This document shows, piece by piece, positions 7,156 to 14,197 of a stretch of DNA of 16,872 bases. Source of the DNA: Oscillospiraceae bacterium (lineage in GTDB: Bacteria > Bacillota_A > Clostridia > Oscillospirales > Oscillospiraceae). Made by a program: the position numbers and the translations under genes. The notes under the pieces are model-generated. The model saw only the letters and a program-made list of their open reading frames with translations, made no database searches and had not been told where the DNA came from. Position 1 is the first letter of the stretch, and every line of letters begins with the position of its first letter. The stretch spans positions 1-16,872 of the forward strand of contig SVLA01000027.1 in NCBI GenBank assembly GCA_015068175.1, given 5' to 3'.

Positions 7156-9540
7156 TCACTTCAGTTCCACATATTCGTCGATGCCCAGCAGACGGGCGAT
7201 GGCGGTGTAGATCTGGGCCTCCCGCTGGGTGCGGCCGCTGGCTTCGTACAGCTCCTCGATGGAATCCACCAGGTCGTTCCGGGCGCTCTCATCGGGGATC
7301 TCGATGCCGAAGGGGTTGGAATCGGAGATGCTCATGAGGGTATTGAACACTGCATCGGACGCATTGGCATAGCCGGCCAGATCCGCGATATGCTCCTTGG
7401 AGAAGTTGGCCACGCCGGAGGTCGCCAGGTCATACAGCGACAGAATGGACTGGACTTCATTGTTGTAGTCCTCGGCGCCCTGGAGCTTCAGCAGTTCCTT
7501 CAGCAGGGTCTCGAAGATGCCGAAGGTGGTCTTGGCGTATTCCGCGGGCACGCCCATATCGGCCAGGGCCTCATCGGAGAGGATGTCCGGCAGAAGGCTG
7601 ATGGTAAATTCGTTCAGATTCTCGATAAGGCTGGTGAGGGAGTCCACCACGGCTTCCTTATCCTGACCGCCTTCGCCGCTCATGGCGTTGCCCAGGTTGA
7701 TCAGGTCGCCGGCGGTGCCAATGGTGCCGCCCACATCTTCGCCGTTTTCATAGCCTTCCTTGATGGATTCCATCATGCTGCCCACCATCTCGTTCTTGCC
7801 CAGGTCTCCGGACACCACGATGTCCAGCAGGGAGGAACCCACGTCCTTCAGCACGGAATTCTGCAGCGTGGTGACGGCGTCGCCGATCTTGCTGTAATCC
7901 AGCTTGGCAGCATCCAGGTTGCCCTCTTCGTCCATGGCGGAAGCCACGGCGCCGGCCAGGTCGGAGACCACGCTGGCCAGGGTGGATGCGGTCTCCGCGG
8001 CCTTGGACTCGTCGGCCAGGGCGTTCTTCACGGTCTCCACAATGGCGGCCTTGATGGTCTCCACAGTGGCCACGTCGGTCTCAAACTTGGAAGGATCCTG
8101 GAGCTGCTCCAGCAGGGCGGGATCCACGTTTTCGGCTTCCATATTGCTCAGGGCGTTCTGCACCCCGGCGGCGTCAAAGTTTTCCAGGGCGGCGGCGCCG
8201 TTCTCGGCGGACCGGACCCGCACTTCGTTGACGATGTGCTGGGCCGCGGCAGCGGTGAATTCCCCATGATCGCCGGCCAGGCCGCGGTTCAGAATTTCAG
8301 CGATGGTCTCCGTCAGTTCCACCAGCTTGGCGATCTCGGCTTCGTATTCTTCCTGGGTCATCAGCTCAGCGGAGCCGTCCCGGCCGGAGCGGATATTGTT
8401 GGCCTGCTCGTAGGCGGCAATGCCGTCATAGTCAACGGCGGCATCCCGGACGGCCAGGGCCACATCGTCCATCATGTTGTTATAAACAGCCTCGCTGTTG
8501 GCGGGGACATTCATGCCGGCAGCCACGCCCTCCATGGCCATGGACACCAGCTCCGGCACCAGGCCGGAAAGGACCTTGGAACCCAGCAGATCGCCCATGA
8601 GGCCGTCCATAAATTCCTTGTCGGCCAGCAGGTCGAACAGCGCGTTGGGATCCTCGCTGCCCAGGGCGGACAGCAGGCGGTCGTCGCCCAGGACATTCTG
8701 GACGATGTTCATCAGCGCGCCCAGCTCCTGGCACAGATACATGGTCTGGCCGTTCACTTCAAACTTGGACACCGCATTCAGGTACGCTTTGCCGGCGGAG
8801 CCAAAGCCGATGGCGCCGTAGAAATTCACCAGGCCGTTGTCGGTGACGCCGTAAGCGCCCAGGATCATCTCGGCATCCCCGGCGGCCAGCAGGTCCCGGG
8901 AGACCATGGCGTCCAGCATTTTTTCCGTGGAATCGGCCTTGGGCAGCATGGAAAACACACCCAGGGTGGGGGTCAGCAGCATGGCGAAGATCAGCACGCC
9001 GGTGACGATGCCGATGCCCATGCCGGCAAAGCGCTTGCCGATCCGCGCGCCCCTGGAGGGTGCGGGGACTTCCACGGCAGGCAGATCCATGTTTTCAACG
9101 GCGCCTTCCAGAGGGACGGCTTCCGCCGCAGGGGCATCCTTCTTGCCGAAGGTCTCTTTGAAGATGGCCTTCCGCAGAGGCTTCTGGATGCACAGAAAGA
9201 CGATCCAGGAGATGAAATTCAGCATCACAAAGACCACCGGGAACACCACGATGCCCACCACCAGGCCGGGCAGCGCGGTCAGCATGCCGGCAAGCTGGGG
9301 CACGGTGTCCAGCAGAGCGGCGCTTTCGGCCTCTTCCAGAGCGGAGAAGATCAGCTCCTCCAGGCCCAGATTGCCGATGATGGCATTGGTGATGGGGGCG
9401 GCCACCAGGAAGGTCAGGATCACGGCCACCGCAAAGGTCATAAAGCGGATCACAGATTTGTTCAGGCCCCGGATCAGGCCCACGATGGCGCCGACGGCCA
9501 CGGTCACCGCAAAAAGGGTGATGAGGATCAGAGTTGCCAT
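7156..9540 (-). CDS. CvpA-like membrane protein with a very long C-terminal helical domain
   Basis: A 794-residue protein. The N-terminus resembles the CvpA (colicin V production) membrane family: hydrophobic segments at about 2-23, 31-54, 92-118 and 172-197, with the typical GLIRGLNKSV turn at 21-30. A Lys-rich then Ala/Pro-rich cytoplasmic-type loop lies at 119-170. After residue 200 comes a tail of about 590 residues, acidic and Ala/Leu/Glu-rich, predicted helical, with no membrane segment and no motif I recognise. Typical CvpA proteins are about 160-230 residues. The start is ATG 9538-9540, preceded by CCGGAGG at 6 bases; the longer in-frame start at 9630 lies on the promoter. The gene has its own promoter and terminator and is transcribed against both neighbours. 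CvpA function is unclear in most bacteria; the tail suggests an envelope scaffold, which is speculation. Confidence 0.75.
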   Translation of the reverse strand: MATLILITLFAVTVAVGAIVGLIRGLNKSVIRFMTFAVAVILTFLVAAPITNAIIGNLGLEELIFSALEEAESAALLDTVPQLAGMLTALPGLVVGIVVFPVVFVMLNFISWIVFLCIQKPLRKAIFKETFGKKDAPAAEAVPLEGAVENMDLPAVEVPAPSRGARIGKRFAGMGIGIVTGVLIFAMLLTPTLGVFSMLPKADSTEKMLDAMVSRDLLAAGDAEMILGAYGVTDNGLVNFYGAIGFGSAGKAYLNAVSKFEVNGQTMYLCQELGALMNIVQNVLGDDRLLSALGSEDPNALFDLLADKEFMDGLMGDLLGSKVLSGLVPELVSMAMEGVAAGMNVPANSEAVYNNMMDDVALAVRDAAVDYDGIAAYEQANNIRSGRDGSAELMTQEEYEAEIAKLVELTETIAEILNRGLAGDHGEFTAAAAQHIVNEVRVRSAENGAAALENFDAAGVQNALSNMEAENVDPALLEQLQDPSKFETDVATVETIKAAIVETVKNALADESKAAETASTLASVVSDLAGAVASAMDEEGNLDAAKLDYSKIGDAVTTLQNSVLKDVGSSLLDIVVSGDLGKNEMVGSMMESIKEGYENGEDVGGTIGTAGDLINLGNAMSGEGGQDKEAVVDSLTSLIENLNEFTISLLPDILSDEALADMGVPAEYAKTTFGIFETLLKELLKLQGAEDYNNEVQSILSLYDLATSGVANFSKEHIADLAGYANASDAVFNTLMSISDSNPFGIEIPDESARNDLVDSIEELYEASGRTQREAQIYTAIARLLGIDEYVELK

Positions 9541-9601
9541 TGTTTTTCCTCCGGTTATGTAAAAATGGGGTCTTCCAGGAGACCCAGGTTTATCCAGTTT
9601 C

Positions 9602-9630
9602 AGTATAGTACAAAATCCGGGGGATTTCAA
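9602..9630 (-). promoter_or_regulatory. Promoter of the CvpA-like gene
   Basis: Read on the minus strand, TTGAAA (9625-9630) and TATACT (9602-9607) are separated by 17 bases, about 60 bases before the start codon. The leader contains a small GGGTCT/AGACCC hairpin around 9568-9586. Confidence 0.85.
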
Positions 9631-9661
9631 GGGGAACGGGCCAAATATTGCGGCAGACCCC

Positions 9662-9688
9662 TTGCTTTTTTTCCCCTGTTCCTATAAC
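9662..9688 (+). promoter_or_regulatory. Putative promoter of the MFS gene
   Basis: TATAAC (9683-9688) has TTGCTT (9662-9667) 15 bases upstream, a short spacer. The -10 is reasonable and the -35 pairing uncertain. Transcription from here would start near 9695, which disfavours the GTG at 9697 as a start codon. Confidence 0.45.
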
Positions 9689-9741
9689 ATGGTAGGGTGC
9701 GGCCGCGGCCGCCCGGAATCACAGAATTGGCAGGTATTCCT

Positions 9742-10920
9742 ATGGCTACCATCCTACTGATCATTATTTACATCGCCTTCATCGGTCTGGGCACCCCGGA
9801 CTCCCTCTTCGGCACCGCCTGGCCCGCCATTTACGGCGAGTTTTCTCTGCCCTTTTCCTATGCCAGCATCATTACCCTGCTGGTGACTTGCTCCTCCATG
9901 TGTTCCACCCTCTTCAGCACCCGCCTCATCGCCCGGTACGGCACGGGCAAAGTCACCGCCCTTTGCACCGCCCTGACGGTGGCGGCGCTGTTGGGCCATT
10001 CCATGGCCGGGGACTTTTTGACCGTCTGCCTGCTGTCCATCCCCATGGGCCTGGGCGCCGGCGCCGTGGATACGGGCCTGAACAATTATGTGGCCCTCCA
10101 TTATTCCTCCACCCAAATGAGCCTTCTGCACTGCTTTTTCGGCGTGGGCATCTCCATCAGTCCCTATATCATGTCCCGGTTCATCAGCACCGAGGCCGGC
10201 TGGCGGGGCGGCTACCGCATCGCCTTTTTCATCCAACTGGCCATTGCCCTGATCCTGGTGCTGTCCCTGCCCCTTTGGAAAAAGGTGGCGGAAAAGAAGC
10301 ACACGGAGGAAGTGCCCATCCGGGTCCTGTCCATCCGGGAGCTGGCCCGGATCCCCGGCGTCAAGACCATGTGGATGCTGTTTTTGCTGAGCTGCGCCAT
10401 TGAGTACACCGCCGGTTCCTGGGGCAGCACCTATTTGGTGGAGGCCAAGGGCCTGCCGGCGGAGCGGGCCGCGGAAGTGGTGCTGTTTTATTACATCGGC
10501 ATGACCCTCAGCCGGCTGCTTTCCGGCATTTTGGCCACGAAACTGACCTGCTGGCAGATCATCCGCATCGGCATGGCGGTGCTGGGGGCGGCAGTGGTTT
10601 TGCTGTTGCTGCCGGTGCCGACCTTCCTCATCACCGTGGGCGTGTTTATGATCGGCTTCGGCAACGGCCCCATGTTCCCCAATTTCTCCTATCTGACCCC
10701 CATCAATTTCGGCCAGGATATTTCCCAATCCGTCATGGGCACCCAGATCGCCGCCTCCTCCGTGGGCATCATGGTGGTACCGGCCGTCTGCGGTCTCCTG
10801 GGCCAGGCCTTCGGCATGGAGGTCTTCCCCATGTACCTGGCGCTGTTGTTCGGGCTGATGACTTTGGGCGTGGCCAGCATCCAGAGAAGCATGAAGGCCG
10901 CCGGCAAGGACATTCGCTGA
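9742..10920 (+). CDS. MFS transporter, FHS (fucose permease)-like
   Basis: A 392-residue integral membrane protein with about 12 hydrophobic segments, the standard size for the major facilitator superfamily. Motifs near the N-terminus (GLGTPDSLFG) and in the fourth to fifth helices (GLGAGAVDTGLNNYV, then LLHCFFGVGISISP) resemble the FHS branch that includes fucose, glucose and other sugar/H+ symporters. A basic central loop (KKVAEKKHTEE) divides the two halves, and GNGPMFPNFSYLTP marks the second half. The substrate is not determinable. The start ATG 9742 has only a weak GGCAGG site; the upstream GTG at 9697 would add 15 Pro/Arg-rich residues and abuts the predicted transcription start. The gene is monocistronic, diverging from the CvpA-like gene. 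Confidence 0.85.
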   Translation: MATILLIIIYIAFIGLGTPDSLFGTAWPAIYGEFSLPFSYASIITLLVTCSSMCSTLFSTRLIARYGTGKVTALCTALTVAALLGHSMAGDFLTVCLLSIPMGLGAGAVDTGLNNYVALHYSSTQMSLLHCFFGVGISISPYIMSRFISTEAGWRGGYRIAFFIQLAIALILVLSLPLWKKVAEKKHTEEVPIRVLSIRELARIPGVKTMWMLFLLSCAIEYTAGSWGSTYLVEAKGLPAERAAEVVLFYYIGMTLSRLLSGILATKLTCWQIIRIGMAVLGAAVVLLLLPVPTFLITVGVFMIGFGNGPMFPNFSYLTPINFGQDISQSVMGTQIAASSVGIMVVPAVCGLLGQAFGMEVFPMYLALLFGLMTLGVASIQRSMKAAGKDIR

Positions 10921-10938
10921 GAAATCCTGAAAAAGTCT

Positions 10939-10970
10939 ACGGGCAGGATCCATTCCTGCCCGTGTTTTTT
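10939..10970 (+). terminator. Rho-independent terminator of the MFS gene
   Basis: ACGGGCAGGA pairs with TCCTGCCCGT (10 base pairs), followed by GTTTTTT, 18 bases after the stop. Confidence 0.95.
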
Positions 10971-11035
10971 CTGTAGGGCGCCTTGGTGACCCCGCCCTGC
11001 GATGGGGTTGCTGCCATCGACATCCCGGAAGGTCT

Positions 11036-11055
11036 GGGCTGACCGAAGTCAGCCC
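11036..11055 (-). terminator. Hairpin with UUCG loop overlapping the ferritin-like stop codon
   Basis: On the minus strand GGGCTGAC-TTCG-GTCAGCCC forms an 8-base-pair stem with a UUCG tetraloop, and the TGA stop lies inside the stem. No U-tract follows, so it may act as a 3' stabiliser rather than a true terminator. The stretch 10971-11035 holds nothing else I can support. Confidence 0.5.
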
Positions 11056-11486
11056 GGCTGGCCCAAAATTTCCAGCAGCATGGCGCAGTTTTCCCGTTCC
11101 TCCCGTGCCATCCGGGCAAAAACGGCCCCCATTTGGCCGTCCGCGGCCCGATGTTCATAGTCCGCCGCCGCTTTCAGCGCCCCGGCGTAGCACCGGCTCA
11201 GCAATACCGTGGGTCGGTTCCCCTCCGGCGGCACCGTGCGGACGGCCAGGGGCCGCCCCTCCAACAGCACATTCATGCCGTTGAGATAGCGGCTGTGGGT
11301 CTGGGCCCGGTGGTAAAGCTGCCGCAGTAATTCCTTGGCCCGGCCCTGCATCTGCCGGGACAGCATCAAATAGGCCGCGGCAGCGGTCCGCTCCCGGACG
11401 GCCATGGCCTGCAGCGACGGCCCGGCGTCACCGCCCTGGACCCGCTGCCACACCCGCTGCTGCAATTCCTGATCGATCTGATCCAT
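11049..11486 (-). CDS. Ferritin-like four-helix protein with a degenerate metal site
   Basis: A 145-residue protein. Its pattern matches the small ferritin-like (rubrerythrin-type) proteins of Clostridia: helix 1 has RERTAAAAYLML with Glu32 and Tyr39 (E-x6-Y), helix 2 has AQTHSRYLNGM, helix 3 SRCYAGALKAAADYEHRA, helix 4 FARMAREERENCAMLLEILG. Family proteins bind a di-iron centre through E-x6-Y and E-x2-H pairs. Here the Glu expected three residues before His64 is Ala61, the Glu expected seven before Tyr110 is Ala103, and the last ligand His is Asn133. So iron binding is probably lost or reduced. There is no signal peptide. The start ATG 11486 follows GAGGGGGCG. The gene stands alone, divergent from lexA. 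The role (structural, redox or peroxide response) is unknown. Confidence 0.65.
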   Translation of the reverse strand: MDQIDQELQQRVWQRVQGGDAGPSLQAMAVRERTAAAAYLMLSRQMQGRAKELLRQLYHRAQTHSRYLNGMNVLLEGRPLAVRTVPPEGNRPTVLLSRCYAGALKAAADYEHRAADGQMGAVFARMAREERENCAMLLEILGQPG

Positions 11487-11576
11487 AATTCTCGCCCCCT
11501 CATAGTTAATCTATGCGGCGGGGCGGGTTTTTTTCGGATTTTTTCGAAAAACCCTCTTTTCTTTTTCGTCCATTTG

Positions 11577-11585
11577 TGCTATTAT
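11577..11585 (+). promoter_or_regulatory. Extended -10 element of lexA
   Basis: TGCTATTAT is an extended -10 (TGn plus TATTAT), about 30 bases before the start codon; the -35 region is only T-rich. No GAACnnnnGTTC box is present in 11487-11616. The one notable symmetrical element is TTTTTCGAAAAA at 11540-11551. Confidence 0.5.
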
Positions 11586-11616
11586 AAATAAAAAATCGGC
11601 CACAGGAGGAGATTTT

Positions 11617-12195
11617 ATGCCCAGAACCAGCGATAAAGCCCAGCGGATCCTGGAGTATGTGAATCAATTTGCCCAGGAGCATGGCTACGCCCCCTCCGTG
11701 CGGGAGATCGGCGCCGCCGTGGGTCTGAAGTCCACCGCGTCCGTCAGCTATCATATCCAGGCGCTGCAGGAGCAGGGCCTGCTGGTCACGCCCGACTCCA
11801 AGGGCCGCAAGCGCTCCATCGTCACCAACGTGCGGCCGGGGCAGATCCCCGTCATTGGCGTGGTCACCGCCGGCGCCCCCATCCTGGCCTTTGAAAATCA
11901 GGAAGGCACCATGGCCTGGGACGGCGATCCCGGTTGTTTCGCTCTGCGGGTCCGGGGCGACAGTATGGTAGGCGCCGGCATCCTCAGCGGCGACAAGGTG
12001 GTGGTCCGCCCCCAGCAGACCGCCAACGACGGCCAGATCGTGGTGGCCCGGATTGGGGACGAAGCCACCGTCAAGCGGCTCCGCCGCCGGCAGGGCCGGG
12101 TGTGGCTCATGCCGGAAAACGATGCCTACGAACCCATCGACGGCCGGGAGGCCGAGATCATCGGCGTGGTCAAGGCCGTTGTGAGAGAATATTGA
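11617..12195 (+). CDS. lexA: LexA repressor
   Basis: A 192-residue SOS repressor with self-cleavage (S24) domain. The N-terminal winged helix (1-60) has the LexA pattern YAPSVREIGAAVGLKSTASV, followed by SYHIQALQEQGLL. The Ala85-Gly86 cleavage site lies in VVTAGAPI. Catalytic Ser116 is in RVRGDSM and Lys153 in EATVKRL, all at the expected spacing. It represses DNA-damage genes and cleaves itself when RecA filaments form. The linker between the domains is short (about 61-75) and the total is slightly under the usual 200-210 residues. The start ATG 11617 follows AGGAGGA at about 6 bases. The gene is monocistronic; the usual Gram-positive SOS box is not seen in its promoter. Confidence 0.95.
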   Translation: MPRTSDKAQRILEYVNQFAQEHGYAPSVREIGAAVGLKSTASVSYHIQALQEQGLLVTPDSKGRKRSIVTNVRPGQIPVIGVVTAGAPILAFENQEGTMAWDGDPGCFALRVRGDSMVGAGILSGDKVVVRPQQTANDGQIVVARIGDEATVKRLRRRQGRVWLMPENDAYEPIDGREAEIIGVVKAVVREY

Positions 12196-12222
12196 TAAGG
12201 CTGTACGCCCGAACATAAGGAT

Positions 12223-12256
12223 ACCCGGTAGATGAACATCTACCGGGTCGATTTTT
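12223..12256 (+). terminator. Rho-independent terminator of lexA
   Basis: ACCCGGTAGAT pairs with ATCTACCGGGT (11 base pairs, GAAC loop), then CGATTTTT. It lies between the convergent lexA and response-regulator genes; the minus-strand side lacks a U-tract. Confidence 0.92.
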
Positions 12257-12268
12257 GTCCTGGGGCGG

Positions 12269-12970
12269 TCAATCCGTATTCATCCGGTAGCCGACACCCA
12301 GCTCATTGATGATGTAATTGTTGGCGCCGGGAATGGCCCCCAGTTTTTTGCGGATATTGGCCATATTCACCTGGAGTTTTTTGATGCTTCCGTCCGTATT
12401 GGTCCCCCAAACGGCCTTGATGATGGCGGCGTAGGTCAGCACCTTGCCGCTGGACTCCGAAAGGCAGGCCAGAATATTGTACTCCGTCTGGGTCAGCTTC
12501 ACTTCCGCATCGCCGATGAACACCCTGCGGGAATCGTACTCGATGGTCAGGTCCAGCACCCGGAATTTACCCCCGGACAGCCGGCCGGATTCCGCCCGAT
12601 GGCGGCCGAACCGCAGAGCGGAACGGACCCGGGCCAAAAATTCCGCCGCGCTGAAGGGTTTGGTGATGTAATCGTTGGCCCCCAGGTCAAAAGCCTCCAC
12701 CTTGTCATCCTCCCCCGCCCGGGCCGACAGCACGATGATGGGGGTCAGGTCCCCCTGCCGCAGGCTGCGGAGGATCTGGGTGCCGTCCATATCCGGCAGA
12801 CCCAGGTCCAGGATGATCAGATCCGGGGTGTGGGAGCCGATCATGGTCATGGCGGTGGTGCCGTCCCGGGCCACCAGGGCCTGATAACCGGCGCTTTCCA
12901 GGGTGGAACAAAGCATCCGTTGGATATTGCGGTCGTCCTCCACCACCAGGATCTTGTATCTGTTATTCAT
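12269..12970 (-). CDS. KdpE-like OmpR-family response regulator
   Basis: A 233-residue regulator. The receiver domain (about 5-118) has Asp12/Asp13 (VVEDD), phosphoacceptor Asp55 (LIILDLGLPDMDG), Ser82 and Lys104 (YITKPF). The winged-helix domain (about 132-230) has KLTQTEYNILACL and ends NYIINELGVGYRM, the OmpR/PhoB pattern; sequence style is closest to KdpE. The start ATG 12968-12970 overlaps the end of the kinase gene by 8 bases (ATGAATAA), a sign of translational coupling. The frame is open further upstream, but that part is the kinase in another frame. It is the second gene of the two-component operon. No kdpFABC is in the window, so the target may instead be the divergent permease. Confidence 0.9.
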   Translation of the reverse strand: MNNRYKILVVEDDRNIQRMLCSTLESAGYQALVARDGTTAMTMIGSHTPDLIILDLGLPDMDGTQILRSLRQGDLTPIIVLSARAGEDDKVEAFDLGANDYITKPFSAAEFLARVRSALRFGRHRAESGRLSGGKFRVLDLTIEYDSRRVFIGDAEVKLTQTEYNILACLSESSGKVLTYAAIIKAVWGTNTDGSIKKLQVNMANIRKKLGAIPGANNYIINELGVGYRMNTD

Positions 12971-14018
12971 CGTCAGATTCCTCCGTTTGCAGGCTGAAGC
13001 AGAATCGGGCGCCCCCCTGGGGCCGGTTTTCCGCAAAAATGGCGCCTCCGTGGGCGTGGATAATGGTGGCGCAGACCGACAGTCCGATGCCCATATTCCG
13101 GCCGGATCGGTCGCCGGAGCGGCTTTCGGACGCGTAAAGGCCCGTAAACAGATGGGGCAGCCGGTCCTGGGGGATGCCGCAGCCGTCGTCCAGCACCTCA
13201 AACACGGCCCAGCCATCCTTCACCGTCACCCGCAGGGTGATCCGGGTGAGGCCCGCGCCATGGCGGACGGCGTTTTCCATAATATTGATCAGCACCTGGC
13301 GGATCAGCAGAGCATCCATGGGGATCAGCACCAGCTCCTCCGGCAGATCCAGCTCCACATTCTGGGCCGGATAGCGCTTGCGGAACCCCACCAGGGCGGC
13401 ATCCACCAGTTCGTCCAGGGCGGTGGCGATCTTGTTCAGCCGCACCTGGCCGCTGTCGATCCGGGTGACGGACAGCAGATTTTCCACCATCTGCACCAGC
13501 CATTGGGCATCTTCCTGGATGCCCCGCAGCATGTCATCCCGCTGGCGGTCCGAAAAACGGTCACCGTTTTCCCGCAGGGCGGTGCTGGAGCCGTAAATGG
13601 TGGTCAGGGGCGTCCGCAGATCGTGGGAAATGGCCCGCAGAAGATTGGCCCGCATCCGTTCCTTTTCGCTTTCCGCCTTCATGGCCTCCGCCCGTTTCAG
13701 TTTCGTGGTCAGGGCGCTGGTCAGCACCGAGATCACCGTCAGCACCACAGCGGAGTAAAAATTGGAGGGGATCAGAAAATTCAGGGCGAAATAGGGGAAA
13801 GTGAAGGCGTAATTCACCAGCAGCACCCCCGCCAGGGCCGACACCAGGCCCCAGACATAGCCCTCCGTCAGAAGCGAAATGAGAAACACCCCAAAGGTGA
13901 AGGTGGTGGTGACCTGCTCCGGGATGGCAAACAGGTCCTGCATCAGGATGCTGGCGCCAAAGCACAGCGCCAGGATCCCCAGGGTCAAAAGCGGATCCCG
14001 CAGAAGTCGTTTTTTCAT
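12963..14018 (-). CDS. KdpD-like sensor histidine kinase lacking the KdpD/USP N-terminus
   Basis: A 351-residue membrane kinase. Residues 8-105 hold about four hydrophobic segments of DUF4118 type, the membrane part of KdpD. The HisKA domain has His132 in RAISHDLRTPLTTIYGS. The ATPase domain has the N box (INIMENAVRHG, Asn249 region), DDGCGIP at 277-283 and MGIGLSVC at 309-316. Full KdpD proteins are near 900 residues and begin with a KdpD domain and a universal-stress-like domain; both are missing here. The start ATG 14018 follows AAGGAGG at about 6 bases. It senses an unknown signal, possibly ion or envelope state, and would phosphorylate the KdpE-like protein encoded directly after it. Confidence 0.88.
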   Translation of the reverse strand: MKKRLLRDPLLTLGILALCFGASILMQDLFAIPEQVTTTFTFGVFLISLLTEGYVWGLVSALAGVLLVNYAFTFPYFALNFLIPSNFYSAVVLTVISVLTSALTTKLKRAEAMKAESEKERMRANLLRAISHDLRTPLTTIYGSSTALRENGDRFSDRQRDDMLRGIQEDAQWLVQMVENLLSVTRIDSGQVRLNKIATALDELVDAALVGFRKRYPAQNVELDLPEELVLIPMDALLIRQVLINIMENAVRHGAGLTRITLRVTVKDGWAVFEVLDDGCGIPQDRLPHLFTGLYASESRSGDRSGRNMGIGLSVCATIIHAHGGAIFAENRPQGGARFCFSLQTEESDDE

Positions 14019-14045
14019 GGTGCGCCTCCTTGTCTTCTCTGTTTG

Positions 14046-14054
14046 ATTATATCA
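14046..14054 (-). promoter_or_regulatory. Extended -10 of the two-component operon
   Basis: On the minus strand TGATATAAT gives an extended -10 with a perfect TATAAT hexamer (14046-14051), 27 bases before the kinase start. No good -35 is seen at the usual spacing. Confidence 0.6.
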
Positions 14055-14149
14055 TATCACAAATTAAAAAACAGTAAATGTTTTTTGTACGGCCGCGCCC
14101 CCCATCCGGGAGGGACTTTTTCTTTGCCCCGTCTTAGCCGGAAATCCCA

Positions 14150-14155
14150 TATAAT
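14150..14155 (+). promoter_or_regulatory. -10 element of the permease gene
   Basis: A perfect TATAAT 42 bases before the permease start. The best -35 (TTGCCC, 14124-14129) is 20 bases away, too far, so a regulator may be needed. The rest of 14019-14197 is AT-rich near 14050-14090 and otherwise featureless. Confidence 0.55.
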
Positions 14156-14197
14156 GATTGTGTATGAGTAAAATGATCCCATTGAAGGAGGAAAAAC

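Noticed and set aside
6886..9687. 933-codon plus-strand open frame across the CvpA-like gene
   Set aside because: It is a GC-skew shadow: low-complexity Gly/His/Gln-rich translation, no ribosome binding site, and antisense to a gene with a consensus promoter, start and terminator.
9754..10953. 399-codon minus-strand frame over the MFS gene
   Set aside because: Antisense shadow; its translation is Gly/His/Asp-rich and lacks any membrane segment, while the plus frame encodes a typical 12-helix carrier.
12971..13216. Longer response regulator starting upstream of 12970
   Set aside because: The extension is the kinase gene read in another frame; ATG 12970 overlaps the kinase stop as usual for coupled pairs and starts exactly at the receiver domain.
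12903..14171. 422-codon plus-strand frame over the two-component genes
   Set aside because: Antisense shadow of the KdpD-like kinase, whose catalytic motifs are all intact on the minus strand.
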